A program made the translations under genes and the position numbers. From Clostridia bacterium (GTDB taxonomy: Bacteria; Bacillota; Clostridia; Oscillospirales; Acutalibacteraceae), in the NCBI GenBank assembly GCA_017461235.1, contig JAFTYU010000004.1:1-64000 (forward strand): DNA of 64,000 nucleotides. The letters run 5' to 3'. Every line of letters begins with the position of its first letter. Position 1 is the stretch's first letter. Positions 32,325 through 42,100 of the stretch are shown in pieces. The notes below the pieces were generated by a model that was given only the letters and a program-made list of their open reading frames with translations, was not told the DNA's origin and searched no databases.

Positions 32325-32543
32325 ATGAATGAAAAAGAGCTGTTGTGGAAAATGTACAGTACATTATTTAACACTATTACGGATGTGTTGCCTGTTGTAG
32401 GAAATACTAAAGTCGCCGAAAAATTAAAACAGGCACAGCTTGATACAGAAGAAATGTATATAAGTCAAGGTGGGGCAGATATAATTGAATATATTCGTCC
32501 CGAAGAATATCAAAACAGATGTATGCGAAACTTATATAAATAG
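32325..32543 (+). CDS. Small protein, unknown
   Basis: A 72-residue ORF (MNEKELLWKMYSTLFNTITDVLPVV...). AGGGTG lies nine bases before the ATG. The N-terminal half is an amphipathic, hydrophobic-leaning helix, and the C-terminus is acidic then basic (EYIRPEEYQNRCMRNLYK). No family is recognised. It sits right behind the structured element at 32153-32307, which suggests that the structure may control it. Frames further upstream (from 32250) run through the hairpins and are not coding. Confidence 0.55.
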   Translation: MNEKELLWKMYSTLFNTITDVLPVVGNTKVAEKLKQAQLDTEEMYISQGGADIIEYIRPEEYQNRCMRNLYK

Positions 32544-32593
32544 CCAACGCAGTTCCGAAATTTTGCATTTTACATTTTGAATTTTGCATTAAC

Positions 32594-32624
32594 AAAAACG
32601 CCCTGTTTAAAACAGGGCGTTTTC
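32594..32624. terminator. Bidirectional terminator
   Basis: AAAACGCCCTGTTT / AAACAGGGCGTTTT hairpin with flanking A and T tracts, between the small ORF on + and the DUF3048 gene on -. Confidence 0.85.
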
Positions 32625-32625
32625 C

Positions 32626-33708
32626 TTATGATATTGTGCAGGAGCTTTCCTGTGATGATGCTACAAGACCGATGTATGTTCTGCCTGTGTTGAGAGCGAG
32701 TTCTTCGCCATCCGCGTCGTAGAACTTCATCATATCGGAGTAATCACCTTTTTCCCAGGTGATTTCTTCGTATGTTCCGTTGGAAACATAAACACCGTGT
32801 CCTTCGGAAAGGTCCAATGAAATTCTGCCCTTTGCGTCGCCTAAGCTTGATTTATCAACGTAGCAGATCAAAAGGTTTGAGAAATTTTGTTGATTACCGT
32901 CACTATCTTTGAAGGTGTTACCGTTAAGAGAACTGTAATAAAGATTGTCTTCGGCGTTATAGGTGTATGTGTATGTGGCATAGTTTGAAAAGTCAACTAC
33001 CATCTCTGTACACTCACCGTCATTAAGCTTGCGGTTGGAAGAACTGAATTTGAAGGGGTTGAGATAGTCTTCGTCGATTTCAGTTCTGAATTCTTTATTT
33101 TCAATAGCATTTACAACTTTTTCACCTGTTGTGTAAGCTCTGTGCTCAGATGAAACGTTTCGTGAAGTATCTCTTGAGAATGTGTTGCCATCGCTCATAC
33201 CGTCAATGTGATCCGTGCCATGGTTGCTCATAGCGTTGTATGCCTGCGGGCTACCGCCGAAATGAACGAAGATTGCATCAAAACCTTCAACAAGCTCAAC
33301 AAAGTAGTGTCTTGCACTTCTTGTGGGGCCTACCTTATCGGGAATGCGTGAAGCATCCGCAAACATAAGGAGCATTCTTGTGATACCGCCTTCGGCTTCC
33401 ATTTCCCAGACGATATCAGCGTCGGTTATACCCCATTGGGGTCGTGCATCTTTATGGTTTTCAACCGAAATCATAATAGGTCGGTTATTGAGAAGCTCTT
33501 TATCGTAACCCTGTTCACCTGTCAAGGGATTTATATCACCTGATAAATAAGGTGACGTAGTAGTGGGTGCTGCGGTAGTTTGTATGGGTTCAGTTGTAGT
33601 TTCTTCTTCGGTATTTTTACCGCAACCTGCAAATGCTCCGACTGTAATTACGAGTGCAAGTGAAAGTGCGATTAATCTGAATATTGTGTTTTTCTTGAGT
33701 TTTGCCAA
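32626..33708 (-). CDS. DUF3048 (YerB-like) lipoprotein
   Basis: A cell-surface lipoprotein of about 360 residues. The signal peptide (IFRLIALSLALVITVGAFAGCG) ends in a lipobox with Cys, followed by a Thr-rich spacer (ETTTEPIQTTAAPTTTS). The YerB-type domain follows: INPLTGEQ, NNRPIMISVENHKDARPQWGITDADIVWEMEAEGGITRMLLMF and KVGPTRSARHYFVELVEGFDAIFVHFGGSPQAY. Family function is unknown. AGGA directly abuts the ATG at 33717, so that ATG cannot be used well. The TTG at 33708, nine bases from AGGA, gives a natural MAKLKKNTIFRL start and is preferred. It lies 23 bases from the gene at 33732 and may be co-transcribed with it. Confidence 0.85.
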   Translation of the reverse strand: MAKLKKNTIFRLIALSLALVITVGAFAGCGKNTEEETTTEPIQTTAAPTTTSPYLSGDINPLTGEQGYDKELLNNRPIMISVENHKDARPQWGITDADIVWEMEAEGGITRMLLMFADASRIPDKVGPTRSARHYFVELVEGFDAIFVHFGGSPQAYNAMSNHGTDHIDGMSDGNTFSRDTSRNVSSEHRAYTTGEKVVNAIENKEFRTEIDEDYLNPFKFSSSNRKLNDGECTEMVVDFSNYATYTYTYNAEDNLYYSSLNGNTFKDSDGNQQNFSNLLICYVDKSSLGDAKGRISLDLSEGHGVYVSNGTYEEITWEKGDYSDMMKFYDADGEELALNTGRTYIGLVASSQESSCTIS

Positions 33709-33731
33709 TGGTGTCATTCCTTTGTAATAAA

Positions 33732-35858
33732 TTAAATCCAGAACTCAACAAGATGTAAAATCTTGGCGTATAAAGTTGGGTTCTGTGTATCTATTGTAAC
33801 ATCTGCCACAGAAAAAACAAGTGCTATTGTGTAAACAATGCTTAAAATTGTCGAAATGAATAAAAGTGTGTTTAAATTTATGTGACTTTCTTTTAAATCA
33901 AAGTTTTCGAACAAGGCAAAAACGGTAATAGCCGTTGCTATAAAGAAAATTATACCAAAGTCACTGTAGTATCTTTGCAACAATCCGCCTGCCTGTGTAT
34001 CTGCAATAACAAGGGCAAAACCGACACCGAGAAGAACAAGAACAAAACCAAGCAGCTTTGCTTCCTTCAGCTTTTTTCGTACCTTTGGCAACGCGCCTGT
34101 AAACCACAAGAAGGGAAGACAGGTTATCATACCACCGAAACAAAATTCGTAAATTGTTCTGCCTATATAATTTGTGTCGATTTTCACTGCCTTGATATAG
34201 GGAAAAACACCTGTGAATTGTGGCGGCTGGAAAAGATATGTGAAAATACCGAGTCCTGTTCTTCCCATATCAAAACCGCGTTTTGTAACGTCATTTGTAG
34301 TAAGATTATATCCAGAACCAAAGTCGACGGGTGAGCCGAAACGGATATAATTATAGTACATTATACCTGCGGCAACAACGATGAAAGGGATTGCCAACAT
34401 AACAAGGTTAAGTATGCCTTTTTTAGTCGCGATGTGTTTTTCTTTAAAGAAATAACCTGCAAACAGCGGTATTGCTACTGCGCAGACGAGAACTGTCTGG
34501 GGACGGCAGCCGACTGCAAGGGCACAGAAAAGTGAACCGAGAAGGAGAAAAACATTCTGGCATTTTTGCGTGTGCTTTCCTTTTATCCAACAGAACAGCC
34601 CCCATACAATAAATGCCAACGCCGTCATAATGGGTACGGAATAAAAGTCCGGCCTTTTCACAAGAAACATCGAACCGCAACAGTTTACAGTTACCAAAGA
34701 CACGAGCATATAAACGCCGACGGAAACGTTTTTGAATTTTTTTTCGCAAATGATACCCAGTAGCTTGAATACACCTATAGCGAAAATCATGGCGAAAATT
34801 ATTATGCCTGCTGCCGACGGGAAAGGTGCATTGAAAATAGCTCTGAACGGCAGATACATTAATAAAAGCGGAACTATGCCGAAATAAACGTAATAGTGCC
34901 CGTCAAAGTATGCCACGTCCCAGCGGTATGTGTCGCCTGTAAGGTTTTCTGTAATCTTTCTTGCAACTGTATCGTATGGATTGTCCATATCAATAAGGGA
35001 TTGTGGCACATCATCGTTATCGATATATGTTTTGCCCTGAAGTATAGCTTGAGCCAATTCATCGTATTGATTGTGATGCTTAAAGGCAAGCTGTGAAAAT
35101 GTTATGCCTTCATCGGTTATATCAAATCCTAAAAACGAAGGATTCATAGTGCCGACGAAAACAAAAATAATACATTGCAAGGCAATAAACGCTACGGTAA
35201 GATTGTATTTAAGATTTTTTGCTTGAGTGATATTGTGTAGGTATATGGGGGATGAAGGTCTGAAAATGTATAATAAAAATAAAATACCGATTAACAGAAT
35301 AAATCTTAAAATTGAAAATTCAAACGGTCGTTGGTTGTTTATGGTGATGGAGTTTACATTTATTGATTCTTCATCACCGAATTTTATTTTCAGCTCTTCG
35401 GTTGCGCCTATTGTATTTATGTTGATATACTCACTTTTTTCAATGGAGTAATAAATCTGTCTTTCGGGAGTGGCATAGTAATATTGATTGGCTTCATCAG
35501 TAAGGTAAAGAGTAACATCCACGACATCCGTGTTATGCTCGGTAAGGTCTATTCTGATATTGTCGATTTCAACATTGATATCATTGAATTCAATCTCACT
35601 AAAGCCTGTAAAACTGTAAAAGCCTTCTTCGTTAAGGTATTCCGCCATATATGCGGATAAATCAACAGGCGTGTTATCTGCGGTAGTGTAATAGTTGATG
35701 TTGAAAACAGAAACTTCCAGCCCGGCCGCAAAAAGCAATATAGCGGCTAATGCCGTAACGCAGGATTTAATAAAATTATCCTGTTTTTTGCTTATTTTGT
35801 AAATTACAAGGGCAGCGGCACTTGCAATTAAAAAAACTATAATACAAACTGCAATCAT
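33732..35858 (-). CDS. Polytopic membrane protein, GT-C-like
   Basis: A 708-residue integral membrane protein. It has an N-terminal hairpin of two hydrophobic segments, an extracytoplasmic beta-rich domain (about residues 60-185) and then ten or more membrane segments. The arrangement of a large acidic loop after the early segments (YDELAQAILQGKTYIDND, YRWDVAYFDGHYYVYFGIVPLLLMYLPFRA) and a CRPQTVL motif resembles GT-C glycosyltransferases, which use lipid-linked sugars. The typical catalytic DD or DXD is not certain, so the enzymatic role is a guess. GGGAG fixes the ATG. The downstream lipoprotein gene is 23 bases away. Confidence 0.7.
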   Translation of the reverse strand: MIAVCIIVFLIASAAALVIYKISKKQDNFIKSCVTALAAILLFAAGLEVSVFNINYYTTADNTPVDLSAYMAEYLNEEGFYSFTGFSEIEFNDINVEIDNIRIDLTEHNTDVVDVTLYLTDEANQYYYATPERQIYYSIEKSEYININTIGATEELKIKFGDEESINVNSITINNQRPFEFSILRFILLIGILFLLYIFRPSSPIYLHNITQAKNLKYNLTVAFIALQCIIFVFVGTMNPSFLGFDITDEGITFSQLAFKHHNQYDELAQAILQGKTYIDNDDVPQSLIDMDNPYDTVARKITENLTGDTYRWDVAYFDGHYYVYFGIVPLLLMYLPFRAIFNAPFPSAAGIIIFAMIFAIGVFKLLGIICEKKFKNVSVGVYMLVSLVTVNCCGSMFLVKRPDFYSVPIMTALAFIVWGLFCWIKGKHTQKCQNVFLLLGSLFCALAVGCRPQTVLVCAVAIPLFAGYFFKEKHIATKKGILNLVMLAIPFIVVAAGIMYYNYIRFGSPVDFGSGYNLTTNDVTKRGFDMGRTGLGIFTYLFQPPQFTGVFPYIKAVKIDTNYIGRTIYEFCFGGMITCLPFLWFTGALPKVRKKLKEAKLLGFVLVLLGVGFALVIADTQAGGLLQRYYSDFGIIFFIATAITVFALFENFDLKESHINLNTLLFISTILSIVYTIALVFSVADVTIDTQNPTLYAKILHLVEFWI

Positions 35859-36008
35859 AAAAATAACTCCCGAAAAAATATGTAGAGTGTATATACTTTA
35901 CTCTGTTTATTAAACCATAAAAACTCAGATTTGTAAATATTTCACGTCATTGAGCATATATTATAAAGATTTCTGAATACGGAAAAAGTGAAAAGCGGAG
36001 GTTGTATT

Positions 36009-36911
36009 ATGCAGAAAACGGTAAAAAATGTTACGCTTACATATGAGGTGTACAAAAGATATGTCAATGAATTAAAGGCTGTGTATCCGCAGATGAAGGT
36101 CGCATCCTGCGGTAAATCGGTACTGGGTAAAAAAATATATTCTTTTGTTATTGGCGAAGGAAAAGAGACCGTAGTTTACGTAGGGGGTACACACGGGCTG
36201 GAATGGCTTACTTCTTTGGTATTATTACGCTTTTGTGAAAACATTATGTATCAGAGTGAAAATGATGGTCAGCTATCGGGATACAATGTGAGAAAACTTC
36301 TTAATAACAGGCGTCTTATAATAATACCCGAAATTAACCCCGATGGTATAGAAATTGCCGTGAAAGGTGCTTGCGCCTGCGAAGAATATAAAATGATTGA
36401 TTCCCGTATATGTAACGGTGATTTCAGCGGATGGAGCGCAAACGCAAGGGGAGTGGACATTAACCACAACTTTAATGCGGATTGGTACGCTTTACGTGAT
36501 TACGAAAAAGAGCGGGGTATCGACTCACCGTCACCAAGACGCTTTGGGGGTGCCTTTCCCGAAAGTGAACCCGAAACAAAAGCCATAACACGCTTGTGCC
36601 GTAATATAATGCCGGATATGCTTTTTACATTCCACTCGCAAGGGGAAGAAATTTATTATGAGTACGGAAATAATACACCTGAAAAATCTTATACGATAGC
36701 CAAGGTTTTAGGTGGGTTGACCGACTATGCACTTGTAAAAAACGAAGGACACGCCGCATCGGGAGGCTTGAAAGACTGGTTCATTGAAGAGTTTCGCAGA
36801 CCTGCTTTTACCGTGGAAATAGGAAAGGGCAAAAATCCGTTGCCTTTAAGTGATTTTGATGATATATATTTTAAAACCGAACCACTTATGGTTTTGGGTT
36901 TGGTGCTTTGA
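36009..36911 (+). CDS. M14-family zinc carboxypeptidase
   Basis: A 300-residue metallopeptidase, cytosolic by sequence because it lacks a signal peptide. Zinc ligands are HGLE in GGTHGLEWL (His and Glu) and the later His of TFHSQGEEIYY. The substrate-binding NPDG and RGVDINHNFNADW (Arg, Asn) and the catalytic Glu in AFTVEIGKG are present. This pattern fits the gamma-D-glutamyl-diamino acid endopeptidase branch of M14 that trims peptidoglycan peptides. A recycling role is inferred. GGAGG chooses the ATG at 36009 over an earlier one at 35988. Confidence 0.88.
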   Translation: MQKTVKNVTLTYEVYKRYVNELKAVYPQMKVASCGKSVLGKKIYSFVIGEGKETVVYVGGTHGLEWLTSLVLLRFCENIMYQSENDGQLSGYNVRKLLNNRRLIIIPEINPDGIEIAVKGACACEEYKMIDSRICNGDFSGWSANARGVDINHNFNADWYALRDYEKERGIDSPSPRRFGGAFPESEPETKAITRLCRNIMPDMLFTFHSQGEEIYYEYGNNTPEKSYTIAKVLGGLTDYALVKNEGHAASGGLKDWFIEEFRRPAFTVEIGKGKNPLPLSDFDDIYFKTEPLMVLGLVL

Positions 36912-36937
36912 AAATTTAAATGATTTCAAAATATCAC

Positions 36938-36986
36938 TTTACAAAGAACAAATGTTCTGTTATAATACAAAACGAACAAATGTTCA
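36938..36986 (+). promoter_or_regulatory. Promoter of the Y-family polymerase with two LexA boxes
   Basis: TTTACA (36938-36943), a 17-base spacer and TATAAT (36961-36966). Box 1 AGAACAAATGTTCT (36945-36958) fills the spacer and is a perfect palindrome in its arms. Box 2 CGAACAAATGTTCA (36973-36986) covers the start site. Strong SOS control is expected. Confidence 0.88.
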
Positions 36987-37003
36987 GAAAGAAGTGACGG
37001 CGT

Positions 37004-38209
37004 GTGGAACGCACCATATTACATTGCGATTGCAACAGTTTTTTTGCATCTGTTGAGGGTGTGCTTAATCCGGAATTGAAAAAATATGCTTATGCAGTTT
37101 GCGGTGACCCGGAGTACAGACACGGTATAATTCTTGCCAAAAATGAAGCGGCAAAAAAATACGGCGTAAAAACCGGGGAGGCTATATGGCAGGCAAAATC
37201 CAAATGTCCGAAACTGGTTACCGTAACCCCACATTATGAGCTGTATAAAAAATATTCCGAAACCGTTTTCAATATTTATTGTAGGTACACCGACCTTGTT
37301 GAGCCTTTCGGTATAGATGAATGCTGGCTGGACGTAAGCGGTACAACGCATCTTTTCGGTAGTGGTCAGGATATTGCTGATGAATTAAGGCGTGTCGTAA
37401 AGGCGGAAACGGGTTTAACCATATCTGTAGGTGTGTCTTATAACAAAATTTTTGCAAAAATGGGCAGTGATTATAAAAAGCCTGATGCTACAACTGTCAT
37501 AAGTGAAGATAATTTTAAAAAGATAATTTATCCTTTGCCTGTGAACGATATGTTTATGGTAGGTCGGCGTACTGCGGAAAAGCTCCGCGGTGTAGGGATA
37601 TTTACTATAGGTGATATCGCAAGTGCAGATGAACGGACTCTCAGACGGCTGTTGGGTGAAAACGGCAGAGTTCTTTGGCAGAATGTAAACGGGTATGATT
37701 ATTCGCCTGTTTTACCATTTAATTATCGCGAAGCATATAAATCAATCGGTAACGGCGTAACGTTCAAGCGCGACCTTACAAGTAAAAAAGATGTGCGTAC
37801 CTGCGTTTTCTTTTTGTGTGATAAAGTAGCCGCAAGGCTCCGAAAGCACAACGTTGAATGTTCAGCAATACAGGTCGGTATAAAGGATACAAATATGCAA
37901 AGTATAAGTCGGTCTGTTCAGCTTTCATCGCCGACGGATTTAAGCTTCGATTTGCGGCGTTCGGCACTTTCTTTGATTCAGGATAATATCGACGTAACGC
38001 AAAAGCCAATAAGGGCGTTGACCGTAACAGGCACAAAGCTTCTTAACGGGGACGAAGTCTGTGAACAGATATCTTTTCTTGATCTTGATTATCATATAAA
38101 ACGTGAAAAAGAACAAAGACTTGAAAACGCCAAGGACGATATACGTCATAAATACGGCTTGGGTACGTTAACACGTTGTTCGTTTATCCGTAATGAGTTC
38201 GGGTTTTAG
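37004..38209 (+). CDS. Y-family DNA polymerase (DinB/UmuC type)
   Basis: A translesion polymerase of 401 residues. The palm Asp is in LHCDCNSFFASVE, the second metal site in DECWLDVSG, and the finger region in GIILAKNEAAKKYGVKTGEAIWQAKSKCP. The helix-hairpin-helix (GRRTAEKLRGVGIFTIGDIA) precedes the little-finger domain (FKRDLTSKKDVRTCVFFLCDKVAARLRKH). It starts at GTG 37004. Two LexA boxes show that it is part of the DNA-damage response. The C-terminus has no obvious beta-clamp box beyond EQISFLDLD, which resembles the Q-x-x-[LS]-F clamp motif. Closest to the Gram-positive UvrX/YqjW group by look. Confidence 0.9.
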   Translation: MERTILHCDCNSFFASVEGVLNPELKKYAYAVCGDPEYRHGIILAKNEAAKKYGVKTGEAIWQAKSKCPKLVTVTPHYELYKKYSETVFNIYCRYTDLVEPFGIDECWLDVSGTTHLFGSGQDIADELRRVVKAETGLTISVGVSYNKIFAKMGSDYKKPDATTVISEDNFKKIIYPLPVNDMFMVGRRTAEKLRGVGIFTIGDIASADERTLRRLLGENGRVLWQNVNGYDYSPVLPFNYREAYKSIGNGVTFKRDLTSKKDVRTCVFFLCDKVAARLRKHNVECSAIQVGIKDTNMQSISRSVQLSSPTDLSFDLRRSALSLIQDNIDVTQKPIRALTVTGTKLLNGDEVCEQISFLDLDYHIKREKEQRLENAKDDIRHKYGLGTLTRCSFIRNEFGF

Positions 38210-38221
38210 GGGTGGTTTATA

Positions 38222-38470
38222 TTGAAGTGTACGGTAACTGCGTTACGCGCCAAAGAAGTAGTCAATGTTGATAACGGCTGTCGCCTTGGTTGTGTCAGTG
38301 ATGTTGAAATAGATACTTGTACAGGGTGCCTTGTGAGCATAACTGTTTTTTGCGGTAGGGGAATATGCGGTTTTTTGGGTCGTGGTGAAGAAATCGTTAT
38401 TTGCTGGAAGGATATAGTGGTAATCGGTGAAGATACCATTCTCGTCCGCAAAGGCGGTGCTAAATTATAA
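38222..38470 (+). CDS. YlmC/YmxH family protein (PRC-barrel)
   Basis: An 82-residue PRC-barrel-like protein of the YlmC/YmxH family, often found in spore formers. Recognisable parts are LRAKEVVNVDNGCRLGCVSDVEIDTCTG and GEEIVICWKDIVVIGEDTILVR. It starts at a TTG (38222) behind GGGGTGG that overlaps the polymerase stop, so the two genes are probably one transcript, which would bring it under the SOS promoter. Cys residues are unusually many (seven). Precise function unknown. Confidence 0.85.
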   Translation: MKCTVTALRAKEVVNVDNGCRLGCVSDVEIDTCTGCLVSITVFCGRGICGFLGRGEEIVICWKDIVVIGEDTILVRKGGAKL

Positions 38471-38551
38471 AAAATCACAGATTTAAAAAATCCTGACATC
38501 ATTAAGTATCATAATACACGTTAAAGTCAGAAAATTACGCGTAATAAAAAA

Positions 38552-38940
38552 AGAGTTGCATTTGAGGCACCCTCCGTAAGGAAGATGCCTCAGCTATATT
38601 CGTGCTTTGCACGAGCGATATAACGTTCGTTGCGATATGCGGTAAACCGCACGATATACGGCTTTCGCCGTGAGAAAAGACACGAATATAATATCGCAAA
38701 AGCCGAAGGCTTTTATATCGCTTTCTTTTAAAAATATCTTGCTATAGGCTAGGATTTTAAAAGAAAATATCGCTGTGAGACCCGTCTCACAATATCACTT
38801 ATTATTTCATATTTGAGATAGGTATAATTTAAAAGTATGTAACCCACTATGACACTTTCACTAACTGAAAGTGTCAATTTTTCTTTATATAGAAAAACGG
38901 AGACTACTTCTTTACGAAGCGTCTCCGTTAAGGCAACTCT
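38552..38940. repeat. Hairpin-chain element, about 390 bases
   Basis: Outer arms AGAGTTGC (38552-38559) and GCAACTCT (38933-38940, then TTTTTG) enclose a run of hairpins: GAGGCA/TGCCTC, GCGGT-aa-ACCGC, ACGGC-tttc-GCCGT, AAAAGCC-gaa-GGCTTTT, TTTCTTTTAAAA/TTTTAAAAGAAA, GTGAGAC-cc-GTCTCAC and ACGGAGAC/GTCTCCGT. TATATTCGTG (38595-38604) pairs perfectly with CACGAATATA (38680-38689) and closes one sub-group. The linker CGATAT or ATATCG recurs between stems. No ORF is supported. It is the main content of the 677-base gap before the Rhs gene. Confidence 0.65.
38851..38880 (+). terminator. Terminator-like hairpin inside the chain
   Basis: GACACTTTCA / TGAAAGTGTC perfect stem (38851-38860 with 38866-38875) followed by AATTTTTC. 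Confidence 0.6.
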
Positions 38941-38945
38941 TTTTG

Positions 38946-39136
38946 TGTTTATATATAGTCAAAACCAACTAAATACAGAACTTCTTTTTGTGCAATGATA
39001 CAAACTTAAAAAATTTTTGAAAAAACGTGAAATTTTATGCGTTTTTTGTCATATATAAGTGAACCCCATAAAAAAACAGGAGATGATACCGATGGTTTGG
39101 TAAAAAACCGGTGCGTGATAATTTGAAAATTTTATA
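38946..39136 (+). other. Leader region of the Rhs gene
   Basis: AT-rich, no ORF. GTCATATATAAGTG near 39048 resembles the GTCATATATATTATG stretch before the AbiH gene (13384), each with an upstream TTTTTGAAA, so both may be promoters of the same kind. A small stem GGTTT-ggtaa-AAAACC follows at about 39094. Promoter identity is uncertain. Confidence 0.35.
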
Positions 39137-39147
39137 GGAGGTAAATG

Positions 39148-42100
39148 ATGAAAACTTTTATAAAAACCATGTCACTCATAATGTCGGTCATAATGTTTTT
39201 AGGTGTTTTTTCTGCGGCGAATCCTGCCATAGCGGCAGAGGTTCAGGAAAGTCAAGAGAATACTGAGTCTGCCGAAAAAATGGCAGAAGATATGTTATCT
39301 GGTTCTATAAATGAAATTGTAGAAGAACGTGATAAATTCACTAAAGTGTACAAAACGGGACAAGGAACTAAAAAAGCTGTTATTTCTTCTACACCCGTTC
39401 ATTACGAAGAAAATGGAAACTGGTATGAAATTGATAATAGCCTTGTTGAGGTTCCCGAAACGGATTTTTATACTAATTCGAATAACTTCTTTGAAGTAGA
39501 ACTTCCAAAAGAACTAACCGGTAATTCTCAAATCGGTATTGAAAAAGACGGTTTTTCATTAACGTTTGAGTTAAATGGAACAGATATTCTTGATAAGAAA
39601 AAGAAATCGAAAGCTAAAAAAGTTGAACCAAATACTGATAATGTATCCGATAATTATAATATAGCGGATAAAACGCAATCCGGATTGATTTTTGAAGATG
39701 TAGGCGATAATACAAGTATTGAATATTGTGTAACGTCTGCCGGTATAAAGGAAAATATTATCTTAGAAAAGAAACCGAAACAAGAGGTTACGTACAGCTA
39801 TGATATAACAGCCGATAATTTGAGTGCAACTTTGAATGACGATAAATCCGTTTCATTTACAAGTACGCAAGGCGACATTGTATTTAAAATTCCTACACCG
39901 ATAATGTATGATAGCAACTCTGCATCATCACAAGATATTGAAGTTGCTTTAATGGGAGAAAGCGGTAAATACGTTTTGGAATACAAGCCGTCTTATGAAT
40001 GGTTGAAAACCGATGCAAAATACCCGGTTATCATCGATCCTGTTATTGAAGTGAACGATGACAACTACGGAATAATTGATACTATGGTATCATCCGCCTC
40101 ACCAACAGTAAATAGTGGTAGTGAATTATCACTTTACACGGGACATACATCAGAAGGAATCGAATATATATCATATATAGATATTGTAAATAACTATTAT
40201 TTCAATAACGGTTTAGCGATTAAAAATGCGTTGTTGTATGTATATACCGGTCTCGTAGTTTCATCAGGTGATTCATCCGAATTTGAAGTTGCCGCCTGTC
40301 CCGTCGTTGGTAATTGGACTGAAAATTCGGTAACCTTTAACAATAAACCGTCTCTTGATACGAATGTTATTCTTGATATAAGAACATATACGAGTGAATC
40401 AAGCGGAAAATATTCGGTGTATGATGTAACAGAAGCCTTTGCTTCCAACAGTTCAGATTACAATGGCATAGCTTTAATAACTTCTGCAACAGATGATGGT
40501 GTCGCTGTTTTTTGTTCATCAGAAGATAGTAATTCTGAAAACAGACGTCCGTATTTTGTGATAGAGTATTATGAATCACAAGGTGTGGAAGAACAATTTG
40601 ATTACCATCTACAAAGCGCGGGCAGAGCCGGAAAGGTATATTACAATGATTACAGTAATCAGATATATATCGAAAGGGATGAGTTGGGTTTATCCGGACT
40701 TACTATGCCCGTTCAGATTAAGCGCTTTTACAACAGCAATGCAGGAGGTTCCATATCTTTTTACAATTTAATATTCTTCGGTGTTGCGGCGTATTACGGT
40801 TTTGGTTGGAAAACCAATTATAACCAAAGTGTGGAATATGCAGGGATAATAGATGGTAAAGAGTATATTCTTTATAATAACGATCAAGGTCAAACTGTAT
40901 ATTTTGAAAAAAGTGATACTGTACAGGATGGAAAACGTAAATGGGTTGAAGTTGTAGATGTTTTTTCAACTGAAAAAGGCTACGAACTGTGGTTAAGTAC
41001 CTCATATGAAAGTGATTTATCTGCTAATTTTGGTTATGCAACAATTAAAGATTCACAGAATCAAACCTATGAGTTTAATACACAAGGTTTATTGACTAAA
41101 ATAAATTCGGGTGAAGACGGTTCAACCGCCTCTATTACTGTAAACTACAATGCAAACTATTCTATTAATAAAATCGTGGATGGCGTAGGTAGAGAATATC
41201 GTTTTTTATATACCGAATATGAAAGCGAAGATTGTTCATTGTTAACATCTATACAAGCCTATACTGCCAGTGGAAATGCAATAAAACTCAAAGACGCTGA
41301 TAACAATAACGTGGATTATAAAATCACATATGGATACACATTCAGAGAAATTAACGGTAGCCGTGTGCCGATATTAACGTCGGCAACATATCCTGACGGA
41401 GAAAGTGTTACCTATGATGTTACGGACAATTTAACAAGTGTCAAAAACATAGACGGCTACACGTTGGAATATGCATTTTCAGGGGTTGGTAATTGCACAA
41501 TAACAGAAAAGGTGTATTCCGAAAATTCGATTGACCCAACTTTGGGCGGAAGTCTGACTGTTACGCAGGTTAATGCATATGAAAAAACTTTTACTGATGC
41601 CAATAACGTGAGCCAGACAAAGCAGTTTGATTTGTACGGCAGAACCATATCGATCATTAATAACGACGGCACGGTAGTTTCACGGGCTTTCAGCGATACT
41701 ATGATGTCTTGTGGCACCCTTAACGAGAGTTTGTACATTGACTATGAGACTGATTATGCTGTTGATGGAGAGAATATAGTTATTAACGGCGGTTTTGATG
41801 ACGGATTATCCTCTTGGGATATTTCAGATAGTTCAAAAATAAGTAGGGTAACTTATACGGAGTCAGAATCAAATACATTGAGTGCTATGCGGTTTGTGGG
41901 TGATACAGACAGTTTGTTATACGCGATACAAACTATTGAGGTTCCCGATGGCGTTTCAGGCGATGGGTATCATTTTAGTTTTTTGAGTAAAAATTTCAAG
42001 AATCACAACGTTGATGATCTGGCGTATTCAAGCGGTATTATAGTTGAAGCCAAAACAGCGGACGGTACTTGGGAATCTGTTACGCGAATATATCCCAATC

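Noticed and set aside
34444-34749. 101-codon open frame within the membrane-protein gene
   Set aside because: Same strand, other frame of a long membrane-protein gene. No binding site or family resemblance.
39080-39130. Resemblance to the end of a c-di-GMP-I riboswitch (ACCGATGG)
   Set aside because: The rest of the aptamer core is absent. Only eight bases match.
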